A stretch of DNA of 64,000 nucleotides. Source: an uncultured Acidobacteriota bacterium. GTDB taxonomy: Bacteria; Acidobacteriota; CAIWXX01. The translations under genes were made by a program, and so were the position numbers. The DNA is taken from contig CAIWXX010000054.1 of assembly GCA_903916735.1 (NCBI GenBank), forward strand, positions 1 to 64,000, written 5' to 3'. The number at the start of each line of letters is the position of its first letter. Position 1 is the stretch's first letter. Positions 8,980-17,704 of the stretch are shown piece after piece. Under the pieces are notes generated by a model, which did no database searches, was not told the DNA's origin, and saw only the letters and a list, made by a program, of their open reading frames with translations.

Positions 8980-9521
8980 AATCAAAAACTCCGCGCCTTA
9001 TCATGCATCATTCTGAGGGCGCCGCCGGCGCCCGAAGAATCTCCCGGCGCTCCGAAATTATATCTGGCCTAAATTCGCATTGAAACCCTTGCGCATCTTC
9101 CTGTACCTACTCCAGCTCCCGGCTCGGTTGGATTTACGTTGTGAGCGAAACAGCATCAATGCTGTTCGCGAGTGCATCGACAGGGCGAATGTGATCCCCG
9201 GATCTGCGGGAATCCCCGATCCCGCAGCATTCCTAGAACCCGTCGAATTTACTGGGTATTATTAAACCAATTGGGTGATACGTTGGTTGCTGCAGAGGAA
9301 CCGAGGCGCCAAGGAACGGAGGTGAGCAGGCTCCTCTGCACCTCTTCTGTTGCGAGAAAAAAGGAATCTCAAATGCAATATTAATGCCGCGGGATTAGGG
9401 GGCATCAACGCGAATTGACCGGCTTAATCGTGCGTGATATGAAAGTCCGAGTTGAGCAGCAAGATTCTAATCCAAAAGCTCACGACAGGAGGGGACTCGC
9501 TAGAGAAGGGGGCACATAAAT
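8980..9521. other. Intergenic region with two strong hairpins
   Basis: No gene recognised. A perfect hairpin GGGCGCC-GCC-GGCGCCC lies at 9017-9033, 38 bases after the TM2 gene stop, without a T-tract. A second, CTGCGGGA/TCCCGCAG, is at 9204-9211 and 9220-9227. They may partly terminate or stabilise the transcript between the TM2 gene and the rest of the cassette. Confidence 0.45.
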
Positions 9522-10241
9522 ATGGAAAAGAGGAGCTTCTACGCGCCGGACATCGACATTTCGACACTCGGACAATCGCTACAAGATTGGTTCACACAAC
9601 AACAATATGAGACTCAAATTCCGCCTTCACAAGCCGGCGGGATCACAGTACAGGCACGGAAAGAAAGCACGCTGCGGAAGGTTATCGGCATGGCCAATGC
9701 ACTCACCGTCGTCATCAACCTCGACGGCGAATACATCACGATCGAGATGGGCGGCGCCAAGTGGGCTGAGAAGGGTGCTGTCGGAGCCGTCGGGCTTCTT
9801 ATCTTCTGTCCCGCACTCATCACGGCTGGTATCGGCGCGTTTCAGCAGTCACAGGTTCAAACGCAAGCGTGGCAGTTCATCGAAGGTTTTCTTAAATCCA
9901 ATTCGGCTTATGGAGGGAGTATGATGGGAGCCGGCTCCCCTTTTGGCCCCGCGCCTTCTCCTTCTGTCTTTCCCGGACAACCGCCATTGGCCTCACTGCG
10001 ACAACATGATCCTGCATCGCCGCCTCCGCCTGTCAACCTCGGACAGGCGCCTGCCGCCGAGCAGGGTGAAGCCGTCGACGCGAAGTGTCCTCAGTGCAAT
10101 CAGCCATTGCGGCCAGGCTCCAAGTTCTGCAACTCGTGTGGAAACCCGATTCCTTCGAGTGCCGCATATTGCCTGGGATGCGGCAGGCCTCTACTCGCGG
10201 GCGCCCGATTCTGCGATGCTTGTGGGACACCGGTCAGCTAA
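9522..10241 (+). CDS. Uncharacterised protein with C-terminal double zinc ribbon
   Basis: A 239-residue protein of unknown function. Residues about 1-80 are a folded domain (YAPDIDISTLGQSLQDWFTQ, then a beta-rich part VVINLDGEYITIEMGG). A hydrophobic helix lies at about 88-108 (GAVGAVGLLIFCPALITAGI). A Pro-rich linker is followed by four CxxC pairs (CPQC, CNSC, CLGC, CDAC), i.e. two zinc ribbons of the same style as the neighbouring genes. The shared zinc-ribbon modules in three consecutive genes argue for a common assembly. A purine stretch (GGGGGCAC) upstream is a weak ribosome site for the ATG. Confidence 0.8.
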   Translation: MEKRSFYAPDIDISTLGQSLQDWFTQQQYETQIPPSQAGGITVQARKESTLRKVIGMANALTVVINLDGEYITIEMGGAKWAEKGAVGAVGLLIFCPALITAGIGAFQQSQVQTQAWQFIEGFLKSNSAYGGSMMGAGSPFGPAPSPSVFPGQPPLASLRQHDPASPPPPVNLGQAPAAEQGEAVDAKCPQCNQPLRPGSKFCNSCGNPIPSSAAYCLGCGRPLLAGARFCDACGTPVS

Positions 10242-10272
10242 TTGAACGTTGCGGAAACACTTGGAGATAGAA

Positions 10273-11958
10273 ATGCCTCATCCGGCTGAATCAGCGACGC
10301 CGAAACACTGTATCTCTTGCGGCCAGCCACTCAACCCGCAATCCTGCTTCTGCGTTAGATGCGGCGCACGAGTTGGCACGGCTGCAGCATCCACGCAGTT
10401 TGCAGCGCCCCCTCCGCCCCCGGCAGTGGGTGCGGCACATTCTCCTGGTGGAGTCACACCGCCTCCTCCAGCAGCCCGCCCGGTGGTTCAACTACCGGCC
10501 AAGGCGACGCCGCCGGCCGCGACTCCACAATCAGCACCACCTGCTCCCCTCACTGGCTTTCAGATCACTTTGCAGGCGGCGGGTCCATATCGGGCACGCG
10601 TACTCATGATCCTGCAGCAATCTCTCGGACTCAATGCCGCCAATGCCAATGCGTATATCGCATCCGCACCGGTGCTTCTGGCCATCGGCTTGAATGAGGA
10701 TGCGGCGATGAGGCTTCGAGCGGCACTCGTCGGCGCCGGCGCCTTCGTTTCCATACAGGGGCCGCCTCCGCCGCCTCCTCCGGCAGAAGAAAAGGCTCGC
10801 CCACCCAAACCCGAACCGGTTCGCAAAATGGCGGCGACAATGCGAACTCTGCGCGAAATTCCTGAACGACGGGGACTTCGCACAGTCACTGGCCTGGCCA
10901 TCGGGCGCACTTTCTCCTACCTTGCGTACGCTCGCGCCGAAGGTCGCCGTCTGGTCGCTCCTCCTGACTTCATCCGCTTTGATGCGCGCATCTTATTGCC
11001 GACCGCATTGAAACCCGCCGGCGGGGGTTCCGGTGAAACCGTCGGACTCGCTGCTCTGGCCCAGTGGCCTCGATATCCTGAAGACGTAAGAATCGGATTC
11101 CTGACCGAGATGGGAAAGGATGATGGGCAGTCGGTTATCACATTGAGGAGTTATCTCAAAGCGATGGCTTTCCGGTTGGCTGAGGTTCTCGGCCCTGATT
11201 CCCTCGATGCACACTCAGGGTCGGAGACGAACATCAGTATCGATCCTGAATGGGCCGATGACATGGCGCGGCTTCTGGCAACAACGGCCGAAGATGCTGG
11301 ATTCCCGGTGGCGAGAGTCGTTCCCGATCCACTGGCAGCACTCTCCTTCAATCTTCAGAAGGGGTTGCTGAAAGCAGTTCACGGCGTCGAACACATCATG
11401 GTCGTGGACTGGGGTGGCCAGGGACTCAGCATCTCTTTCATTGAACGATGCGATGATAAAGAGCCTGTCGTCTTCGATACCACCGACTTTCCAATGGGTG
11501 GAATGTGGCTTGATATGATCATCGAAAATTGGCTCCGGCAGAAGTTGCCGGAAGAGCTCCCAGACGAAGATCGCCGCGCGCTCACGCTCTTTGCTCATGA
11601 TTTCAAGGAAGAGGCGTCCCGATCATTTGCGGATGGCCGAACCGAACATGTTCAATACTGCGTCACGCCTGCCGGCACTCCTCCAACTCGCCTCGTCATC
11701 ACTCGCTCCGAGATGGAGAGCCTTCTCAAGGATGCCAAAGAACAGCTCCAAAAAATTCTTGTCGAAGCCGTGGTGCGGATCGGCTTCAAGCCCGAACATC
11801 TTGACCAGATACTGCTGGTTGGCGGTGGAGCGCGATGGTACTTCGCGCGAGAAGCCGTTCGGACGGCGCTTGGGCGAGTCCCCTTGATGAGCCCACAGCC
11901 AGAAGAGAGCATCGCTCGCGGGCTCGCCGTCAGCGGGATGATGTTGGGGAAAGGGTGA
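10273..11958 (+). CDS. Zinc ribbon - L7/L12-like - Hsp70-like ATPase fusion
   Basis: A 561-residue protein with a novel-looking domain order. Residues 13-30 form a zinc ribbon (CISCG and CVRCG). A Pro/Ala linker follows. Residues about 96-162 resemble the C-terminal domain of ribosomal protein L7/L12 (LMILQQSLGLNAANANAYIA, ending MRLRAALVGAGAFVSI). Residues about 205-560 are an actin-fold ATPase of the Hsp70/DnaK type: TVTGLAIGRTFSYLAYA (phosphate 1), HIMVVDWGGQGLSISF (phosphate 2), QILLVGGGARWYFAREAV (adenosine site) and ESIARGLAV. No substrate-binding domain follows. A TTG further upstream is possible, but the ATG at 10273 has GGAG six bases upstream. It sits 31 bp after the double zinc-ribbon gene. 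Confidence 0.85.
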   Translation: MPHPAESATPKHCISCGQPLNPQSCFCVRCGARVGTAAASTQFAAPPPPPAVGAAHSPGGVTPPPPAARPVVQLPAKATPPAATPQSAPPAPLTGFQITLQAAGPYRARVLMILQQSLGLNAANANAYIASAPVLLAIGLNEDAAMRLRAALVGAGAFVSIQGPPPPPPPAEEKARPPKPEPVRKMAATMRTLREIPERRGLRTVTGLAIGRTFSYLAYARAEGRRLVAPPDFIRFDARILLPTALKPAGGGSGETVGLAALAQWPRYPEDVRIGFLTEMGKDDGQSVITLRSYLKAMAFRLAEVLGPDSLDAHSGSETNISIDPEWADDMARLLATTAEDAGFPVARVVPDPLAALSFNLQKGLLKAVHGVEHIMVVDWGGQGLSISFIERCDDKEPVVFDTTDFPMGGMWLDMIIENWLRQKLPEELPDEDRRALTLFAHDFKEEASRSFADGRTEHVQYCVTPAGTPPTRLVITRSEMESLLKDAKEQLQKILVEAVVRIGFKPEHLDQILLVGGGARWYFAREAVRTALGRVPLMSPQPEESIARGLAVSGMMLGKG

Positions 11959-12211
11959 TTGGGGATGTTGGATCTGGAGCGGGAACGGGTACGGGGGACT
12001 GACTGGGAATCTGGAACTGACAACCGGGGACTATTGCCATGCATCATGCCGAATTGAATATTGTTGACAAACGCGGGCGCGGACGAAATTCGTCGACGTT
12101 TACCTCTACGGCCATGTTCACCTGGAGAGGGGCGGGGGGCGGGGCAATCGTGATGCGTCTGGTCCGGCCTGGCACCCTTGAAGCACGACACTAAGAGAGA
12201 GGTGAAGGGAT
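11959..12211 (+). other. Intergenic guanine-run tract between Hsp70-like and HerA-like genes
   Basis: Two clusters of G-runs on the coding strand: about 11965-11998 (GGGG, then GGG, GGG and GGGGG with short spacers after one long loop) and 12128-12144 (GGGG-C-GGGGGG-C-GGGG). Both could fold as G-quadruplexes. AAGGGAT just before 12212 is the likely ribosome site of the next gene. Confidence 0.5.
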
Positions 12212-15200
12212 ATGGCGATACAACTTGCGGGGCCGCAGGGTCAGGTGATGAACCTTGCCGACAATGCACTCAGCCGAGGTCTTCTGACAGCACTCGAAAG
12301 ACGCTATCTTCCGGGCGTGCCTGAGCTCGGACTGGTGCCGGTGCAGTCCGACCCGAACCTCATGGCCAATATCCGTTTCCTGCGAATTCTGGAAGTGGCT
12401 CACTCGTCGGATCTGAACCGGAGTCTGCATGCGCTCAATATGCAGAATGTCATCAGCTCCTTCCGAGATGGTTCGCATTCGCTCATCTTCATCGTCTCCG
12501 GCGATGCCAATTCCACACGCATCTACATCGGGCTTCACAAGTCCGATCCTGAAAGCCATGCTCACACGGCGGATTATATTGAGATTCTTTCGAGCGCCCT
12601 GCACGGGAATTTTCCCGGCATCCGGCTGGCTCCGCTGGATCCTCGTGCTGTCTCGACGGATGTTCTGAAACCGATCGCGAGCCTGCGCCGCGTGGGCGCA
12701 ATTACAGGAATTCCATCGCAAAAGGAGGATTCCCAAGACATCTTTGTGCAGGGCCTCGAGCGAATAGCCAACAGCCTTCGAGGAGAACAATACTGCCTAA
12801 TCGTCATTGCCGAACCGATTTCGGAAACGGCTGTTGACGACGTCATCCAGCACTGCCGTGATCTGAGCTCGGAGATCCACGCATACGTCAAGGGGACTTT
12901 TTCGGATTCATCAGGGCATACGACGTCGCGCGCCGATCAGAAAGGCGGGTCGCTTGCGGGAGGGCTGCTTGTTGGCGGCGGCTCCCTACTCGGCTCCATG
13001 CTGGGGCTCGGCCCCATCATGGGCATGGCGGCGCCCCTGCTACAGGCCGTCGTCGGCGGAGCGGGATTTTCGCTGGGACGCACCGATACAACATCGGATC
13101 AGCGGACGATCGGGACGAGTCGCGAGGTGCTCAACAAGACGGCGGAAACATGCGAGACCTTGCTCGATCGCTATGTGGAGCGCCTACAGGAAGGGAAAAA
13201 CCTGGGCTTCTGGAATTCGGGCATCTTCCTGCTGGCCGAAGATGAGAACACACTGCATCGTGCGCAGGGAGTCGTCAGGGCGATTCTCTCGGGCGAGCAA
13301 ACCTACTTCGAGCCCTTGCGATCCATCGACCTGACAGGGCATGACGAAGTCCTGCGAGATGCGATGATGCAGTTCCGAAACCCCGCGATTCAGTTTCCGG
13401 CTCAAGCACCCCACCCACTCGGCGCCGTCTTCCAGCAACTCGCGACACCGATCAACACCGCCGAATTGTCGCTCATCATGGGACTGCCCCGGGAAGAGGT
13501 CCCTGGGATCCGGCTCACGCCAATGGCGGACTTTGGATTGAATCCACCCGCCTCCGATGGATTTGCACTCGGCCAGGTCATCTACCGCGGCGAAGTGCTT
13601 CCTGATCGTTTCAACATTCCGCCGAAAAGCTTGACAAAACACACTTTCATCACGGGAATCACGGGCTCTGGAAAAACCAACACGTGTCTGGCGCTGCTGC
13701 GGGCGGCGTATGAACGGGAACAGGTTCCGTTTCTGGTCATTGAGCCTGCCAAGACCGAGTACCGCGTGCTGCTTGCCGATCCCATCATGGGACGTGACTT
13801 GCAGGTCTTCACTCTCGGCGATGAAACGACATCTCCCTTTCGATTGAATCCATTTCAGTTTGCGCGAGGCTACCCGCTGCTGACGCATATCGATCTCCTC
13901 AAGTCCGTTTTCAACGCGAGTTTCCCGATGTACGCTTCCATGCCCTACATCCTCGAAGAGGCCGTTTTGGACGTTTACACCGATCGCGGATGGGATCTGG
14001 CGCGTTCCGAGAATCGTTATATCGACTACATGAAAGAGGATTACTCGGCCTATCTCCCGACACTCGAAGATCTCTACAACCAGATCGACACGGTTGTCGA
14101 GCGCAAGAAGTACGCCCAGCAACTCAGCATGGACATCTCCGCTGCACTCAAAGCGCGCATTAAAAGCCTGCTCATCGGCGGCAAAGGACTCATGCTCAAC
14201 ACTCGCCGCAGCTATCCACCGGAACTCCTGTTCAACAAGCCGACCGTCATGGAGCTCAAGAATGTCGGGGACGACGCCGAGAAAGCATTCCTCATGGCAC
14301 TGCTTCTCATTAACCTGTATCAATACTGCGAGACGAGTCGCAAATATGGCGGCGGGTTGCAGCACCTCACGCTGATCGAAGAATCGCACCGGCTGCTGAA
14401 AAATATCCCTCCGGCAGTCGGCGCCGACTCAGCCAACCCTCGCGGCAAAGCCGTCGAGATGTTCACAGACATTCTGGCTGAAATCCGTGAATATGGCGAA
14501 GGATTCATTATCGTCGATCAGGTGCCGGCGAAACTCACGCCGGACGCCATCAAGAACACGAACCTCAAAATTCTGCATCGAATCGTTGCGGAAGATGATC
14601 GCACATCAGTCGGCAACGCGATGAACCTCACGGCCGAGCAGAAGGAACACGTCGTGCGCCTGCGGGTGGGGCAGGCCGTCATCCACAACGAGTACCTCGA
14701 CAAACCCATTCTCCTGCAAGTCTACGGCGTCAAGGATAATATTCGGGATCAGTTCGAACGAGATATCGGGCGGGAAGGGCTCCGCAGCAAGATGACCGCC
14801 TTCCAGAATAAGGTGCGCGATATTTACCGCCGCTATCCAGCCTGTGCTCGATGCGATGCCCCGTGCATCTATTTTTCAGATCTCAATGCGCCTGATGGGG
14901 AATCGTATGAGAGATTCCAGCGATTCCTGGATTGCCTTGTCGTCGGGCCGCCGCCAGCGACACGACAGGAATGGAACCGAACTCTCGCGACCCTACGAGA
15001 TGGATTGCGCAAGCGGCATGCCGGTGAGAATCCGGCGCCCGGAGTCGTTTTTTGTCATGTTGTGCAGTTGGCGCACGCCGCACTGAGAGAACGCCTCAGC
15101 TATTATCGTGGCGGCTTCGGCGGATATAGGTCTTATATTCGCCTTGAAGAACTGCTCATGGATTTGCTGTGGGGCATGACGGGCGATGGACCACTCAGCC

Positions 15201-15583
15201 AGGAGGCAGCCGAAAAGGCGGTCGCCTATCTCGACGAAATGCGCAGCAAGATTGCGATGCAGCCACGGCGCCTGGAACCTGGGTGCCGATTCTGCCGGAG
15301 ACAATGCGCCTACGGATTCATGGTCCAACGTGATTTGCAATCGAAGGCAAAAGCTCTGGCAGCCCGTCTGAAAAATGCGGCTGAACAACCGGGATTCGTT
15401 AATAATTTCAAGAAACTCGTGGACGTCGTCCAATCTTTCTCACAAGATGTCACACCGTTTGCAGTATCACCTCAACACCTGCACCCGCTGGCTTTCTGCT
15501 ATCTCGTCAATTCAGGCGCGCAAAGACCATACGTCCTGCAAGGCTTTCAACAGGTGGCCGACTCGTCGGCCAAGAGCAAGTAA
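12212..15583 (+). CDS. HerA/VirB4-like P-loop ATPase with cysteine-rich C-terminus
   Basis: A 1123-residue ATPase of the FtsK-HerA superfamily (DUF87/DUF853-like core). The N-terminal about 420 residues are family-specific and include a Gly-rich hydrophobic stretch at about 250-295 (GGLLVGGGSLLGSMLGLGPI) that may contact the membrane. Walker A is GITGSGKTN at about 482-490, followed by the typical FLVIEPAKTEYR; Walker B is LTLIEESHR at about 719-727, and a sensor-like segment reads GEGFIIVDQVP. C-terminal cysteine clusters (CARCDAPC about 878 and CRFCRRQC about 1025) probably bind metal. Homologues pump DNA or protein through ring channels; the substrate here is unknown. Next to an Hsp70-like gene, this is the motor of the cassette. 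Confidence 0.9.
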   Translation: MAIQLAGPQGQVMNLADNALSRGLLTALERRYLPGVPELGLVPVQSDPNLMANIRFLRILEVAHSSDLNRSLHALNMQNVISSFRDGSHSLIFIVSGDANSTRIYIGLHKSDPESHAHTADYIEILSSALHGNFPGIRLAPLDPRAVSTDVLKPIASLRRVGAITGIPSQKEDSQDIFVQGLERIANSLRGEQYCLIVIAEPISETAVDDVIQHCRDLSSEIHAYVKGTFSDSSGHTTSRADQKGGSLAGGLLVGGGSLLGSMLGLGPIMGMAAPLLQAVVGGAGFSLGRTDTTSDQRTIGTSREVLNKTAETCETLLDRYVERLQEGKNLGFWNSGIFLLAEDENTLHRAQGVVRAILSGEQTYFEPLRSIDLTGHDEVLRDAMMQFRNPAIQFPAQAPHPLGAVFQQLATPINTAELSLIMGLPREEVPGIRLTPMADFGLNPPASDGFALGQVIYRGEVLPDRFNIPPKSLTKHTFITGITGSGKTNTCLALLRAAYEREQVPFLVIEPAKTEYRVLLADPIMGRDLQVFTLGDETTSPFRLNPFQFARGYPLLTHIDLLKSVFNASFPMYASMPYILEEAVLDVYTDRGWDLARSENRYIDYMKEDYSAYLPTLEDLYNQIDTVVERKKYAQQLSMDISAALKARIKSLLIGGKGLMLNTRRSYPPELLFNKPTVMELKNVGDDAEKAFLMALLLINLYQYCETSRKYGGGLQHLTLIEESHRLLKNIPPAVGADSANPRGKAVEMFTDILAEIREYGEGFIIVDQVPAKLTPDAIKNTNLKILHRIVAEDDRTSVGNAMNLTAEQKEHVVRLRVGQAVIHNEYLDKPILLQVYGVKDNIRDQFERDIGREGLRSKMTAFQNKVRDIYRRYPACARCDAPCIYFSDLNAPDGESYERFQRFLDCLVVGPPPATRQEWNRTLATLRDGLRKRHAGENPAPGVVFCHVVQLAHAALRERLSYYRGGFGGYRSYIRLEELLMDLLWGMTGDGPLSQEAAEKAVAYLDEMRSKIAMQPRRLEPGCRFCRRQCAYGFMVQRDLQSKAKALAARLKNAAEQPGFVNNFKKLVDVVQSFSQDVTPFAVSPQHLHPLAFCYLVNSGAQRPYVLQGFQQVADSSAKSK

Positions 15584-15601
15584 TCCCTTAGGAGTACTAC
15601 T

Positions 15602-15790
15602 ATGTCCCAGAATCCGGCAAATGCAGATATCACACCTGAAGCCATTAAGGATGTCGATCACCTTCCAGAACGAATCGGTGAAGTCGATGAAGCTCGTTTC
15701 AAGCCGCCTGCGGATGAAGCGCGAGCCGAGCTCGAACAGGCCCTTGCAAAGGGATTCCCGGAGCCCGAAGCCAAAATTAAAACAAACTGA
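15602..15790 (+). CDS. Small acidic protein downstream of the HerA-like ATPase
   Basis: A 62-residue hydrophilic acidic protein starting MSQNPANADITPEAIKDVDH, with no membrane segment or cysteine. GGAG at 15591-15594 sits eight bases before the ATG, and the gene begins 18 bp after the ATPase stop, so it is probably translated from the same message. No family recognised; it could be a small regulatory or adaptor subunit. Confidence 0.6.
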   Translation: MSQNPANADITPEAIKDVDHLPERIGEVDEARFKPPADEARAELEQALAKGFPEPEAKIKTN

Positions 15791-15882
15791 GGCCGACCGA
15801 TCTCGTGAAAATTATTCGGAGAGCCACGGATGTGCATAGAGGAAACGCATTAATAACCGGCTAAGGGCAGGATACTCTTCAA

Positions 15883-15914
15883 CCCCTGGCCCCTAGACAC
15901 TGAACCCAGGACCC
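15883..15914 (-). other. C-run tract (possible G-quadruplex on the minus strand)
   Basis: Four C-runs (CCCC, CCCC, CCC, CCC) at 15883-15914 in the gap between the two small-protein genes. On the opposite strand they form a quadruplex-type pattern with loops of 3, 11 and 4 bases. Confidence 0.45.
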
Positions 15915-15937
15915 TAACCTTTTCATGGAGGCAATCG

Positions 15938-16594
15938 ATGGCTGACGACACAACCGAAAGCACCGCCGAACAAAAAACTGAATCGACGAGCACATCCGAA
16001 ACCAAGGCGGAGGCGGCTCCTGAGACAAAGCAGGAAGTCGAGAAGTCCCTGGATTGGAACAAGCCCGAAGCGGCGCCGCCGAAAGACCAAAAGGACAGCT
16101 CGGCCGATATCGCCGAACCTAAGAACGCGACGGATAATTCCGAGGCCAAGGAAAAGGCTGATTGGCAGGAGTATCGAGCCGAAGGCAAAAAGACGGATGC
16201 CGAATGGCAGGACTATTACGCGAAAAATAAAGAGCAGGATGCAGATTGGAATAAGTACAAGGCCGAGTCCGCCGATAATAAGGAAGATCGGGACTATTAT
16301 GCCGCGAAAGCCGGCGACAATAAGGCAGAGGCACACGACTACAAACATGAAGCGGCGGAGAAACGCGAGGAGCGAGCGGATCTGCAGACGGATGCGGCAG
16401 AGACACGCAAGGATGTGGCCACCGATAAATGGGAGGAGAGCCGGTTGAACGAGTCCTCGGAACAGCGCTCGAAGGATTCAGAAGCTTGGAAGAACGAAGC
16501 CGAGAAACAGACGCAGGAGAAATGGAAAGATCAGGAAAACGCGAATAACATTCGCACGTGGGGCACCGAAGAAGCCGCGAAGATGAAGGATTAG
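15938..16594 (+). CDS. Highly charged Trp/Lys/Glu repeat protein
   Basis: A 218-residue, very hydrophilic protein without cysteine or any hydrophobic segment. After an acidic Ser/Thr-rich N-terminus, residues about 75-125 repeat a Trp-containing unit (ADWQEYRAEGKK, AEWQDYYAKNKE, ADWNKYKAESAD), and the rest is Ala/Glu/Lys-rich helix. It is probably an extended or disordered coiled-coil protein, of the type seen in desiccation- or stress-related proteins. GGAGG (15927-15931) supports the start. Its position after the HerA-like gene suggests it belongs to the cassette; no family was recognised. Confidence 0.65.
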   Translation: MADDTTESTAEQKTESTSTSETKAEAAPETKQEVEKSLDWNKPEAAPPKDQKDSSADIAEPKNATDNSEAKEKADWQEYRAEGKKTDAEWQDYYAKNKEQDADWNKYKAESADNKEDRDYYAAKAGDNKAEAHDYKHEAAEKREERADLQTDAAETRKDVATDKWEESRLNESSEQRSKDSEAWKNEAEKQTQEKWKDQENANNIRTWGTEEAAKMKD

Positions 16595-16620
16595 GGAGTC
16601 CGCTGCGAGAATTCTGAGTT

Positions 16621-16656
16621 GGGAAATGGGAGAGGGATTGGGGACTAGGGGCTAGG
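16621..16656 (+). other. Strong G-quadruplex-type motif
   Basis: Six runs of three or four G separated by 3-4 bases (loops AAAT, AGA, ATT, ACTA, CTA) lie 27 bases after the charged-repeat gene, on the RNA-like strand. The pattern meets the usual G3+ short-loop criterion. No other feature is visible in the 363-bp gap 16595-16957 apart from a Shine-Dalgarno (GAGGAGG) for the next gene. Confidence 0.6.
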
Positions 16657-16957
16657 GCCGGAGGGTTGTGATCTGAATCATCATCCTTCGCCCCCATTGG
16701 CGACAACATAAGAAGACAGAATGAAAAATTCAGATGGCCTCAGTTCATTTTTGAAATTTTGAATTTTGATTTTAGCACTTTGCCTTGAGCGATATTTTCC
16801 AAATGACTCATGACTTCTTTATGACAAGTGCCGATCCTTTCATAGCGCGTGCCGAGAGCAAGGGCCTATCCCACGGTCAACTTGCAACAATGATTTGGAT
16901 GGCCTGAAATCCGATATTGAGAACTGGGACTCATAACTGGCAACGAGGAGGCGCACG

Positions 16958-17332
16958 ATGTCCGGCAACGATGACGAGCTTGATCCTTTGCATTCCAGCC
17001 ACTTTCGCCCGGCTGATCCACTGACGCAGGAGGAAGTTGGAGGCGTGCTCGAAAGAGCCTTTCGCCGAGAGGGTGGCGATGAGCCGCAAGAAGCTGAAGC
17101 ACGCCGATTTTTAGAGTTGGCGGATGAAGCCGAAGGGCGAGCAGAAGCGGCTGAGGCGTTGACGCGAGAGGCCGAACGCGCCGCAACTCAGGCGGCTGAA
17201 CGCTATGCGCTGAGCGGCGGCACCGATGATCTTGCCGCCATCAAACGCTGGCAGGAGGCCGCAAGCGAATACCGGCGTGAAGGCGCGTCGCAACGATTGG
17301 AGGCCGAGAGGCTTCGGAAATATTTGCCCTGA
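16958..17332 (+). CDS. Small coiled-coil protein at the end of the cassette
   Basis: A 124-residue acidic helical protein (MSGNDDELDPLHSSHFRPAD, then long Ala/Glu/Arg helices with heptad-like spacing such as EAEGRAEAAEALTREAERAA). It has no cysteine and no membrane segment. GAGGAGG precedes the ATG at a normal distance. It is separated from the previous gene by a guanine-run tract, so co-transcription is not certain. The function is unknown; a coiled-coil adaptor for the cassette is the simplest guess. Confidence 0.6.
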   Translation: MSGNDDELDPLHSSHFRPADPLTQEEVGGVLERAFRREGGDEPQEAEARRFLELADEAEGRAEAAEALTREAERAATQAAERYALSGGTDDLAAIKRWQEAASEYRREGASQRLEAERLRKYLP

Positions 17333-17704
17333 GTCATTGCCGGTTGTAAGTCCCCAGTTCTCAGTGATCGGAAGTTGTCCGGAAAGCCGGCAACTGATCG
17401 AGCCGCCCCCAGTTGTGAGCGATCTACATGAGACGATGCTCGCCTATGCAGTTAAAACAGTATTCCGAGGAACACCTGCGGATCGATACAATGAGGTGGC
17501 GGCTCCGCTGCAATCGAGAAATTCTCTCTCTAGAGTATCTGCCTCGCCAGGCGGTTATTGCGAATCGTCAGTTTGAAGTACTTCTTGCCATAGTGGCTTT
17601 CGGGAATGTCCGGCATGCTGATGACGATTGGCCCGTCGGTTGGCCGTTTTTTGCAAGCTCCCGGACCCCATTTCTTGGGCTTGAAAGAACAGCCCTGTGC
17701 CGCT

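Noticed and set aside
11652-12269. A 205-codon minus-strand frame between the Hsp70-like and HerA-like genes
   Set aside because: It is Pro/Ser-rich and antisense, largely over the G-run gap; no family or ribosome site.
13184-14389. A 401-codon open frame on the minus strand inside the HerA-like gene
   Set aside because: It is antisense to the conserved ATPase core, has no domain, and its composition is explained by the complementary strand.
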